A DNA stretch of 17,520 bases, taken from assembly GCA_007128675.1 (NCBI GenBank), contig SKWY01000272.1, positions 1 through 17,520 on the forward strand. The letters are read 5' to 3'. The translations under genes were made by a program, and so were the position numbers. Source of the stretch: Deltaproteobacteria bacterium. GTDB taxonomy: Bacteria; Myxococcota; Myxococcia; SLRQ01. The notes under the pieces are model-generated. The model did no database searches and was not told the origin of the DNA. It saw nothing but the letters and a program-made list of their open reading frames with translations. Positions 1-7,299 of this stretch are shown here, piece after piece (within the stretch, counting starts at the first letter, position 1; each line of letters opens with the position of its first letter).

Positions 1-1118
1 AGCCCAATCCATGGCATCATGACTCGTTGAAGCTCGATTTGTTCCCAAATATTGAACATCAGCACTTCGTCCTGACAGAGACTCGCGCCCTGTACTGGGT
101 CCGCTGATGCGATTACCAGCCGAAGACAAAGGTCGCGCATGTTCTGTGGCGTAACGTTCAGCTGGGCGTTCTTATCCGTGTAGACGGTGAGCCTGTCGCC
201 GAATGCAGCCATGAAGTAGTCGCCGATTCCGGCGATCATGAACATCTCATCGAGGCTGTCCAGGGGAGCATTCTTCGGCTCATACCGTGGGTCGTGTCGA
301 GAGTAATAATAGGTTGCGTCACCTGTTCCTGGCACGAACTCGGGACCAGCCTCTCCTATGACGAGATTGCTCATGGTGCGAGATTCGTCGATGTAGGCTC
401 TTATGGACAGGACCGTATCGGGACGGGTCATTCTCACGCCGTGTCGATCCGTTTCATCGAAGATGAAATCGTAGCGGGGATCCTGAAGAAGCGACATGAG
501 CTGAATCAGAGAGACGCGTACTTGACGATCGAGTCCAACTAGCTGATTGATGTTCACCTTGCTTTCTTCGTCTACGATCTCGACGGTAAAGCCGCCCTCG
601 AAATCGCCAAAAGGAGTGAGAATTGGTCCGTCAGTAAGAGCCATCTCATCTTCCATGGGCGTCCCGGCTAGCCCTATGAACATCTGAATGAGACCGGAGT
701 CGAGAGGGATCAGCTCCCACAGACGAATGCCCATGCCTCCCTGGCTCTGGTCGCTGCCGGATTGGTCGAGCATGCCCGCGATATCACCGAGCCCGTCCAT
801 TCCATCTAGTCCGCCGAGCATCCCAGCGAGACCCGGGATCTGGATCTGGTCCACCTGATGCTGGAAGGAAAGGAGGAGTCGAGAGAGCTCGATTCCGCTT
901 CTTGCCATGTAGTAGGAACGCAGCTCATCACGAGCGTGAGCGGCAAGCCTCATGTTCACGGTCTCGCCGTAATTGAACTCGACTGTGAGGGCTGTCAGTA
1001 TGGCGATGACCGTAATGACCATTATGAGCGCCACACCCCTTTGGTTGTGGACAGCCCCGCCGCTGCCACGAGGCCTTTGGCGTGGAGTTCTCTTGTTTGC
1101 AGGCTCGATAACGGTCAT
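1..1118 (-). CDS. gspK: GspK, type II secretion minor pseudopilin (partial, C-terminus off window)
   Basis: GspK is the large minor pseudopilin that caps the type II pseudopilus with GspI and GspJ. I translated the minus strand from the ATG at 1118; 372 codons are open to the window edge. Residues 1-28 form a basic leader ending in QRG, followed by the hydrophobic helix VALIMVITVIAILTALTVEF. As usual for GspK, position +5 of the mature chain is not Glu. A WELIPL segment near residue 134 and DEESKVNIN near 183 match the family's core (the equivalent of DExGKxNxN). A Gly/Leu/Met-rich insert covers about residues 88-129. The start lies 5 bases after the gspJ stop, so the two are probably translationally coupled; no strong ribosome binding site is visible. 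The C-terminus is missing only because the window ends. The family assignment is firm. Confidence 0.9.
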   Translation of the reverse strand, partial: MTVIEPANKRTPRQRPRGSGGAVHNQRGVALIMVITVIAILTALTVEFNYGETVNMRLAAHARDELRSYYMARSGIELSRLLLSFQHQVDQIQIPGLAGMLGGLDGMDGLGDIAGMLDQSGSDQSQGGMGIRLWELIPLDSGLIQMFIGLAGTPMEDEMALTDGPILTPFGDFEGGFTVEIVDEESKVNINQLVGLDRQVRVSLIQLMSLLQDPRYDFIFDETDRHGVRMTRPDTVLSIRAYIDESRTMSNLVIGEAGPEFVPGTGDATYYYSRHDPRYEPKNAPLDSLDEMFMIAGIGDYFMAAFGDRLTVYTDKNAQLNVTPQNMRDLCLRLVIASADPVQGASLCQDEVLMFNIWEQIELQRVMMPWIG

Positions 1119-1123
1119 GACAA

Positions 1124-1885
1124 TTACCAGCGCAGGGGACGGGTGAGCATTACCCGTGTCTGAGTAGTGTAAGTGCGTTCGATTCCATCTGGGTCCACGG
1201 CCGTCACCATCATTCGGATTCTGGAGGGGATCTGCTCGTGGTGCTCGCTTCGTCGGGTGTCGTACTCACCCATCCATCGTTCTCGTTCTGGATCCCACCA
1301 TTCGACTCTAAATCCAGATATGTTCTCCAAGAGAACGGCGACTTCGCCATCGCGGTCCCATCGGTCGTCGATATAGTTCTTTTGGCGACGATAGAGATGT
1401 GTGGCACCATGCTGGTCACGTTCGATGAAGTAGTCGACGAGTGCCTGATCACTAACCTTTTCGTCTAGGTAGAGCCTCCGGTTGACGAAGCCTGTGAAAA
1501 CGATGCGACCACGGTCTCCGCGGTCCTGAATGAAAAACATCGTTGGGCGAGAGCTCGGATCGTCTGTTCTGAAGCGGTTTGGATCATAGTTTTCCGAAAT
1601 GAAGGCGGTGCTCACCTCTCTGGCCATTCGATTCATGGCCACTCGAACACCATGCCAATGCTCGCGAGCCTCCTCTAGTTGACTGCTGACATGTATGAGA
1701 CGGCCGAATGAGGCCACTACTAGGGTGCTCATCAAGGCGACTATGAAGACGGCAAGCATGACCTCTATGAGGGTGAACCCTCTTGATAGGTTGTTGTTCC
1801 AAGGATCGAAAGCCGGGGCCGGTCTGGTTGGTTGCGACAGTCGCCCAGTTGCAGCCAAGGGTTTGGCCCGGAGGAGAAGACTCAT
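1124..1885 (-). CDS. gspJ: GspJ, type II secretion minor pseudopilin
   Basis: GspJ is a minor pseudopilin of the pseudopilus tip, working in the periplasm with GspI and GspK. The 253-residue product has a type III (prepilin) signal: SRG at 34-36, then FTLIEVMLAVFIVAL with Glu at mature position 5, the residue needed for N-methylation and helix packing. The 36-residue leader is much longer than the 6-9 residues usual in type II systems. The rest resembles GspJ: a long amphipathic helix after the membrane segment, then a beta-rich domain (FRVEWWDPERERWMGEYD, and RIRMMVTAVDPDG near the end). The ATG overlaps the gspI stop as ATGA. Confidence is high because of the signal, the gene order and the length. 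Confidence 0.92.
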   Translation of the reverse strand: MSLLLRAKPLAATGRLSQPTRPAPAFDPWNNNLSRGFTLIEVMLAVFIVALMSTLVVASFGRLIHVSSQLEEAREHWHGVRVAMNRMAREVSTAFISENYDPNRFRTDDPSSRPTMFFIQDRGDRGRIVFTGFVNRRLYLDEKVSDQALVDYFIERDQHGATHLYRRQKNYIDDRWDRDGEVAVLLENISGFRVEWWDPERERWMGEYDTRRSEHHEQIPSRIRMMVTAVDPDGIERTYTTQTRVMLTRPLRW

Positions 1886-2802
1886 CGTTCACCTCTGGAT
1901 GGGAGGGTGCCTCTCCGGTCGATGTCTAGATGTGGCCTGGCATCCCCGCCACGCGGCAAAATCCGATCGATGACTCCTGGGCGTCCTCGATCCTGGACGG
2001 AATCCTGGACGGACCTTTGAAGCTCTTCCCTAGCGCGCTCCTCGGTTCCGCCAGGAACTCCTTGTCCCTCGAGACGAACTATATGTGTTACGACACTGAA
2101 TTCGGAGGGACCGGTGACGTCCCTCCACCCAATGGTCAAACGAACTTCTCTGACGCTTTCCTGCAACGTGTCGAGAAGGCCTTGGAGTTGACCTTGAATC
2201 AATCCTCCTACGCCGGAATCGGTCATCTCTCCCAAACCGCCGAGCATTGAGGCTTCGCTCTCCGCTTCGCCGCCCAAAAAACCCATGGCCTGACCCAAAA
2301 GGCCCTCGATGCTGCTGGCGTCCATGCCGAGATTGGGTTTGACCACCTCTACTCTCCACCAGTATCCCGGATACCCCTCCTCTTCGAAGTTTCCTTCTGT
2401 CTGTTCGTCGAACTCTGGCAGACCCTCGTCGAGTAGATATTCCTCTATGTCGATCATTTTGGATCGAGCCAGCAGGGTGGCAACCGTGAGGTGTTTGGAA
2501 TGATTGTGGACGCTTACGGTTCCGCTATGAAGATTTAGGATTGCTACCAGGCTCATGGAGAGAATGGCTAACGAAACCATGACCTCTAGGAGAGTGAAGC
2601 CGCGACGAGAGCCACTTCGAGCTGCACAATCTTCGAGAGAGGATTGTGGTGTCCCGCAGTGGTGTTTGGAGCGAGAGCCCGATGAGAGGGGCGAAGAGAA
2701 GGGGGAGGGGGACGCGGAATCCTGAGAAGAAGGAGTTTCTCCACGAATATGTCCTTGCCAATCGACAAGTAGAACAAGGAGGCTGGTGAGATGCCTATTC
2801 AC
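1882..2802 (-). CDS. gspI: GspI, type II secretion minor pseudopilin with long leader and insert
   Basis: GspI is the minor pseudopilin that nucleates the GspI-J-K tip complex. The prepilin motif RRG|FTLLEVMVSLAIL has its cleavage point after residue 68. No ATG, GTG or TTG lies in frame between the ATG at 2802 and this motif, so the Ser/Pro-rich leader appears genuine unless a non-canonical start is used. After the helix, WWRVEVV and VRLTIGWRD fit the small GspI fold. Residues of about 159-213 form a Gly/Leu/Met-rich insert, and the last 60 residues are Arg-rich. At 306 residues it is more than twice the usual GspI length (about 120-130). The start overlaps gspH by 8 bases and the stop overlaps the gspJ start. 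Identity is well supported; the extra segments are the unusual part. Confidence 0.88.
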   Translation of the reverse strand: MNRHLTSLLVLLVDWQGHIRGETPSSQDSASPSPFSSPLSSGSRSKHHCGTPQSSLEDCAARSGSRRGFTLLEVMVSLAILSMSLVAILNLHSGTVSVHNHSKHLTVATLLARSKMIDIEEYLLDEGLPEFDEQTEGNFEEEGYPGYWWRVEVVKPNLGMDASSIEGLLGQAMGFLGGEAESEASMLGGLGEMTDSGVGGLIQGQLQGLLDTLQESVREVRLTIGWRDVTGPSEFSVVTHIVRLEGQGVPGGTEERAREELQRSVQDSVQDRGRPGVIDRILPRGGDARPHLDIDRRGTLPSRGER

Positions 2803-3526
2803 GAGGCACCTCCTTCCATCCGTAGATTATCCGAACCCGGCCCGTGAGCGGCTGGACATCCAGGGTGTAGGCGTTCTCCCGTGGATCGACCAGGTAGATC
2901 AATGCGCGCTGCGTTTCTCCGGTGGGAAAGAAGTAGAGATACGCCTCACCATCCGTCACTTCCTCGGTGACTCTAGGGGTCCATACCCCGGCAATGTGGA
3001 CTCCGGTGGAGAGCCGGGCAGGTTGAATGGTGCGGGAAGCAAACTGACTCCAACGTGCCCGCTCCTTGATTCGGCGCTCCAGGGAGTCGTCCTCTCGTGA
3101 GAACCGGTCGCTCCAGTCATCGTCACGGAAGTCTCGATCGACGACTCCTCGACTGACTCGCTGTACCTCTGCGTCGAGTCGCGGGGTCTCGTCAGTGCAC
3201 TCCGCTGCCCAGCCATCACCGTCTTCCTCTCCCATCGAGAAAACGATGCGGCAGGTGCGACCCGTAATCGCCGCATGATTGTAGAGGTATGCAATTGCTC
3301 CCGCAAGGCGGCCCGTCTCCTCGCGAACGCGCATTCCGGTAACCGAATGGACGGATTGCACGGACAGGGCCATGAGACCACCGACAACCAGTAGAGCAAC
3401 CAAGAGCTCGATCAAGGTCAGACCACGTTGTCCGACACGATTCCTCTTTGCACAGCTAGAGGCGAGGGACGCACCCGTGTCGAATCGGCAACATTGATCT
3501 CTTGATGTGGCACTCATGTGTCCCAT
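2795..3526 (-). CDS. gspH: GspH, type II secretion minor pseudopilin (start uncertain)
   Basis: GspH is a minor pseudopilin of the GspH/FimT family that links the major pilin GspG to the tip complex. The cleavage motif VGQRG|LTLIELLVALLVVGG has Glu at mature position 5. A conserved-looking helix and strand follow (LAGAIAYLYNHAAITGRTCRIVF), then a charged loop region and C-terminal strands (YLYFFPTGETQRALIYLVD, VRIIYGW). The reading frame is open up to 3640, but that start would overlap gspG by 80 bases, and an ATG at 3589 would overlap it by 29. I chose the ATG at 3526 (243 residues), which leaves a 34-base gap after gspG; another ATG is at 3517. No start has a convincing ribosome binding site. 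The stop overlaps the gspI start by 8 bases. Confidence 0.86.
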   Translation of the reverse strand: MGHMSATSRDQCCRFDTGASLASSCAKRNRVGQRGLTLIELLVALLVVGGLMALSVQSVHSVTGMRVREETGRLAGAIAYLYNHAAITGRTCRIVFSMGEEDGDGWAAECTDETPRLDAEVQRVSRGVVDRDFRDDDWSDRFSREDDSLERRIKERARWSQFASRTIQPARLSTGVHIAGVWTPRVTEEVTDGEAYLYFFPTGETQRALIYLVDPRENAYTLDVQPLTGRVRIIYGWKEVPRE

Positions 3527-3560
3527 GGCGAGTTCATCGTCTCTGAGGAAAACCGAAAAG

Positions 3561-4007
3561 CTAGCGAGCTCCCCGTTCGAACTGCCCATAAAAGATGTCC
3601 GCAGCGTCTCCAGTTCCTCCCGGCTGTCCGTTCGCCCCATAAGTACCTATGTCTGGTCCATCTGGATTCTGTACGCCGGGGTACCGATACACGTAGGGAT
3701 TCCCCCAGGGATCCCTTGGTTGATGGTCGAGAAATCGCTCGGAGACGAGAGCGCCGATTCCCTCGTCAGTAGAGGGGTAACGCGAGTACTTGTTGTAAAA
3801 GAGATCAGCGGCGTTCTTTATCGTCATGATATCGGTTCTGGCCTGTTGAACGCGTGCTTCACGCAACTGCGGAATCACCGCTACGGCCACGGCCGCCGCA
3901 ACCATCCCGATGATGGTAATGACGACCATGATTTCGATCAATGTCATGCCGCGTGCGGAAGAGGAGGAGGCGAGCCTCTGCCTCATGCGACACATTTGGT
4001 TGTTCAT
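3561..4007 (-). CDS. gspG: GspG, major pseudopilin of the type II secretion system
   Basis: GspG is the major pseudopilin, which polymerises into the periplasmic piston. The product has 148 residues, the family's usual length. The prepilin signal ends at SSARG (residue 20), followed by MTLIEIMVVITIIGMVAAAVAVAVIPQL with Glu5. The core YPSTDEGIGAL and the DPWGNPYVYRYPG block are hallmark GspG sequences. The C-terminal loop YGANGQPGGTGDAADI corresponds to the calcium-binding loop, which is essential in characterised GspG proteins. Many relatives have GADG where this protein has GANG, but later Asp residues are kept. The start overlaps the stop of the upstream small membrane protein by ATGA. This is the most certain pseudopilin call in the window. 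Confidence 0.96.
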   Translation of the reverse strand: MNNQMCRMRQRLASSSSARGMTLIEIMVVITIIGMVAAAVAVAVIPQLREARVQQARTDIMTIKNAADLFYNKYSRYPSTDEGIGALVSERFLDHQPRDPWGNPYVYRYPGVQNPDGPDIGTYGANGQPGGTGDAADIFYGQFERGAR

Positions 4008-4222
4008 GGTATGAGCTCCTTCCGAAACGTGAGAAAGGTCTTCTCTAGTTGAATGCTGGATTGGTAATTGGGGTTTGGCTCAAAGGCGTACGAATCTTTT
4101 CGGACTGAATGAGTCGTCCAGACGAGAGCGATGGTTATGGCGAGAAAGATAGTCATGGCCAAGGCTCTGAAGGCCGTATCAATGATTGTGTCGCCACTAA
4201 CGAGATCACGTAACGAGGTCAT
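4004..4222 (-). CDS. Small single-pass membrane protein of unknown function within the gsp operon
   Basis: This frame encodes 72 residues from the ATG at 4222; a TTG at 4234 would add four. I do not recognise the family. About residues 20-40 (AMTIFLAITIALVW) form one hydrophobic segment, preceded by an Arg and followed by HSVRKDS, so the N-terminus may face the cytoplasm or periplasm depending on flanking charge. The C-terminal 30 residues are polar. It starts 23 bases after the gspF stop and ends in an ATGA overlap with gspG. This tight packing argues for a translated gene co-expressed with the secretion machinery. It lacks a prepilin signal, so it is not a pseudopilin. It could be an assembly or stability factor of the inner-membrane platform, but that rests on position alone. 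Confidence 0.7.
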   Translation of the reverse strand: MTSLRDLVSGDTIIDTAFRALAMTIFLAITIALVWTTHSVRKDSYAFEPNPNYQSSIQLEKTFLTFRKELIP

Positions 4223-4245
4223 GTCGGTTCTCAAGACTAGATTAG

Positions 4246-5478
4246 TTAGGCCTGAATCATTGTGTTCAGGCGAAGGATAGGCATCAGAATCGAAAAGACG
4301 ATGAAGGCGACGATGCCTCCCATCAAGACAATGAGTACCGGTTCGAGTAGGCTCGTCAGGCCCTCGATACGAGTCTCCACCTGACCCTCGTATGCCTCGG
4401 CGATGTTCTGAAGCATCTCTTCCAGCTGGCCCGAGCGCTCACCAATCGCGACCATGTGATAGACGAGCGGTGTGAACTCTCCGGAGCGTTTAAGAGGCGC
4501 CGCAATCGATTCTCCTTCCTGAATAGCCTCTCGCGCCTCGTCAATGATGCGGGCAAGGACGACGTTGTTCAAAACATTACGAACAATGTTCAGTGCGGCG
4601 ACTATTGGTACGCCGGAACGCAAGAGGGTTCCCAGGGTACGGGAGAATCGAGCCATGGCCAGCATACGGATGACGCTACCGAATACTGGGGCGCGAAGCA
4701 GAAAACGGTGCCAAACGGCTTGACCCGATTCGATTCGGATCCACCAGCGGAACAAGAAAGCGAACACTACTATGGCAAGAACCATCAGCCACCAGTAGGA
4801 TTGGGCCAAGTCCGCCGACTTAATGAGGGCTCGCGTGGTCCAGGGAAGGATGGCTCCGCTCTGCTCGAACATTTGGGTGACCTTGGGGACCACTACTGTC
4901 ATGAGAATGGCCAAAATTGTCACGCCAATGAGGACCATGATCGCCGGATACATCATGGCTCCCGATACTTTTTGGCGTAGCCTCGATTGTCCCTCGGTGA
5001 AGGATGCCAGCCGCACCAGAACGACGTCTAGAGCTCCCGAACTCTCACCGGCGCGAACCATGTTCACATATATATGGCTGAAAATCTTTGGATGCTCCTC
5101 CAACGCATCTCCGAGAGACGTTCCCTCGTTGACTCTCTGTTTCACTCGGCCCACTACACGCTTGAGAGTGGGATGGTCGACCTGATCTTGAAGGGCGGTG
5201 AGTCCTTCAACCAGTGGAACACCCGAGCCCACCAACGTCGCAAGCTGCCGAGTCATGATGGCTATGTCCTCGGTCCCGACTCGCCCCCGAATCTTGCCGA
5301 GGTCTACTTCTTGCGAAAGCAAATCCTTGTTGCTGCTGCTCGCTCCCTCCTGAATGGAGGTAATGTAGACCCCCTCGCGTTTGAGGAGGCCACGAAGAGC
5401 ACGAGCGCTGTCAGCGTCGCGCAAGCCCTTGATTTGGCGTCCGGCCTCGTTCAGGCCAGTGTACTCGTAAACCGGCAC
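4246..5478 (-). CDS. gspF: GspF, inner-membrane platform protein of type II secretion
   Basis: GspF is the polytopic inner-membrane protein that couples the ATPase GspE to pseudopilus assembly. The 410-residue product has the family's length and start (MPVYEYTGLNEAGRQIKG). Two tandem GspF domains are visible: one around residues 70-195 (IAIMTRQLATLVGSGVPLVEGL ... SGAMMYPAIMVL) and one around 270-400 (MARFSRTLGTLLRSGVPIV ... ERSGQLEEML). Three hydrophobic spans are clear: about 176-200, 223-245 and the C-terminal LEPVLIVLMGGIVAFIVFSI. The start codon is GTG, with a good ribosome binding site (AGGG, 5485-5488) six bases upstream. It begins 24 bases after the gspE stop. Identification is secure. 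Confidence 0.96.
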   Translation of the reverse strand: MPVYEYTGLNEAGRQIKGLRDADSARALRGLLKREGVYITSIQEGASSSNKDLLSQEVDLGKIRGRVGTEDIAIMTRQLATLVGSGVPLVEGLTALQDQVDHPTLKRVVGRVKQRVNEGTSLGDALEEHPKIFSHIYVNMVRAGESSGALDVVLVRLASFTEGQSRLRQKVSGAMMYPAIMVLIGVTILAILMTVVVPKVTQMFEQSGAILPWTTRALIKSADLAQSYWWLMVLAIVVFAFLFRWWIRIESGQAVWHRFLLRAPVFGSVIRMLAMARFSRTLGTLLRSGVPIVAALNIVRNVLNNVVLARIIDEAREAIQEGESIAAPLKRSGEFTPLVYHMVAIGERSGQLEEMLQNIAEAYEGQVETRIEGLTSLLEPVLIVLMGGIVAFIVFSILMPILRLNTMIQA

Positions 5479-5484
5479 TTATCG

Positions 5485-5491
5485 CCCTCTC
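5485..5491 (-). promoter_or_regulatory. Ribosome binding site of gspF
   Basis: On the minus strand GAGAGGG lies six bases upstream of the GTG at 5478. It supports GTG as the real start; the resulting N-terminus MPVYEYTG is the standard GspF beginning. Confidence 0.7.
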
Positions 5492-5502
5492 CATTCCTGG
5501 CG

Positions 5503-7299
5503 TTAGACAATGGTATCTCGAGTCGTACGGAGGACCTCTTCCACCGTAGTCAAGCCATCGAGCACCTTCTGCGCTCCATGCTCCTTCAAAGTGAGCATTC
5601 CTCTAGCCACTGCTTCTCGTTTGATTCCGTTTGCGTCCATGTTCTTCAAGACATGGCTACGGATGTCGTCATCGACATTCATCAACTCATAAATGCCGGT
5701 GCGGCCCCGGTAGCCGGTCTCGCTGCACTTCTGGCAGCCAACGGCGCGATAGATGGTATGATTTCGAGCTTCTTCGGCCCAATTGTTCGTCAATCCCAGC
5801 TCGGCGATCTCCGCTTCAGTCGGTGTATGAGGCTCTTTACAGTTGGTGCATACGAGTCGGAGCAGTCTCTGAGCCATTATTCCTATCAAGGAGCTGGCCA
5901 CGAGAAATGGTTCGACCCCCATGTCCACTAGCCTCGTAACTGCGGAGGCTGCATCGTTGGTATGGATGGTGGAGAGCACCAGGTGGCCGGTCAGTGATGC
6001 CTGAATGGCTATCTCGGCGGTCTCCAGATCACGAATTTCGCCAACCATGATGATGTCCGGATCCTGCCGCAGGAAATGGCGAAGTCCAGAGGCGAATGTG
6101 AGCTGGATCTTGGAGTTGACCTGCATCTGGCCGATGCCGGCAAGCTGATACTCAACTGGATCCTCTACTGTGAGAATGTTCTTGTCTGGCGAGTTTATGC
6201 GAGAGAGACAGGCATAAAGAGTCGTGGTCTTACCGCTACCCGTAGGTCCGGTTACCAGCAGAATCCCATGAGGCCTCTGAATCAATGAGGCCATGGTTTT
6301 GAACTGCGCCTGCGAAAAACCGATATCGGTCAGCTCCATCAGAACCGCCGAGCGATCCAATAGACGCATAACTACTCGTTCGCCATAGCTCGTTGGAATC
6401 GTGGAAACACGGATGTCCACATCCTTGCCGGCGATCTTGATTCGAATTCGACCATCCTGCGGAAGACGCTTTTCGGCGATGTTCATATTGGCCATTATCT
6501 TGACCCTACTGATAATGGAGGCCTGAAAGCGTTTCGGGGGCTTGATGACTTCTTGCAAGACGCCGTCGATTCGGAAACGGACTATCAGTTCGCGTTCTTG
6601 AGGTTCGATATGGATATCGCTGGCGCGCTCTTTTACCGAGCGAAAGAGAAGTGAGTTGACGAGACGGATGATAGGGGCTTCTTCAGTGGAAACGTCGAGA
6701 AGGTCCTGGGGCTCCTCGAGTTCATGAGCGAGCTCATCTAGATCCTCGGTGGTTTCGAGATCTTCGACCAGGCGCTGCGTTTCGTTGCTCGCTCGATCGT
6801 AGACGGCGTTGATGGCGTCGATGATTTTCTGAGGTGGAGCAAGAAAAGGGGCTGGAGGCGCAGCTAGCAGCATGTTGAGATCGTCGAGGGCGGCGACCTC
6901 CAATGGATCGGCGACCACGGTCTCGACCTGTCCAAGCTCATCTCTACGTAGCGGAAGCATGCGATACTGCTTGGCGAAGTTGATCGGAACCTTGTTGATG
7001 AGGTCGGGCTCGGCCTCATCTATTGGAATGGAGTCGAGTAATGGCAAGTCGAGCTGAATTGACAATGCTCGGTAGATATCCTCTTCTTCCACGGCCTTCA
7101 TGGAGAGCAGAATCTCCCCAAGGCGCCCACCCTTCTCCTCTTGCACGGAAAGGGCTTCATCAATCTTTGATATGGAAATCCCGCAGGTCGCGATCAATAT
7201 CTCACCAATGGGGCGACCTCTCAAATGCTCGGATCCCAGCTGAATCTGAGCGGTTTGGCCCCGACCTGCAAGGCTAGTTTCGCGAGCCTCCTCATTCAC
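5503..7299 (-). CDS. gspE: GspE, type II secretion ATPase
   Basis: GspE is the cytoplasmic hexameric ATPase that drives pseudopilus assembly. The 598-residue product has an N-terminal MshEN/GSPII_E_N-type region (about 30-170), an acidic linker (about 170-205), the N2 domain and a C-terminal RecA-like core. Visible motifs are Walker A GPTGSGKTT (351-359), the Asp box ILTVEDPVEY (375-384), Walker B DIIMVGEIRD (415-424), the His box TGHLVLSTIHTNDA (437-450) and a four-Cys metal-binding insert (C484, C487, C522, C525), which is typical of GspE. Two 24-residue repeats at 30-53 and 59-82 match the c-di-GMP-binding MshEN pattern. The GTG start overlaps the gspD stop as GTGA. Identity is certain. 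Confidence 0.97.
   Translation of the reverse strand: MNEEARETSLAGRGQTAQIQLGSEHLRGRPIGEILIATCGISISKIDEALSVQEEKGGRLGEILLSMKAVEEEDIYRALSIQLDLPLLDSIPIDEAEPDLINKVPINFAKQYRMLPLRRDELGQVETVVADPLEVAALDDLNMLLAAPPAPFLAPPQKIIDAINAVYDRASNETQRLVEDLETTEDLDELAHELEEPQDLLDVSTEEAPIIRLVNSLLFRSVKERASDIHIEPQERELIVRFRIDGVLQEVIKPPKRFQASIISRVKIMANMNIAEKRLPQDGRIRIKIAGKDVDIRVSTIPTSYGERVVMRLLDRSAVLMELTDIGFSQAQFKTMASLIQRPHGILLVTGPTGSGKTTTLYACLSRINSPDKNILTVEDPVEYQLAGIGQMQVNSKIQLTFASGLRHFLRQDPDIIMVGEIRDLETAEIAIQASLTGHLVLSTIHTNDAASAVTRLVDMGVEPFLVASSLIGIMAQRLLRLVCTNCKEPHTPTEAEIAELGLTNNWAEEARNHTIYRAVGCQKCSETGYRGRTGIYELMNVDDDIRSHVLKNMDANGIKREAVARGMLTLKEHGAQKVLDGLTTVEEVLRTTRDTIV

Noticed and set aside
5074..5931. 285-codon open frame on the plus strand
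   Set aside because: It is antisense to the gspF start and the gspE end, spanning the gap between them, with no recognisable domain and no ribosome binding site.
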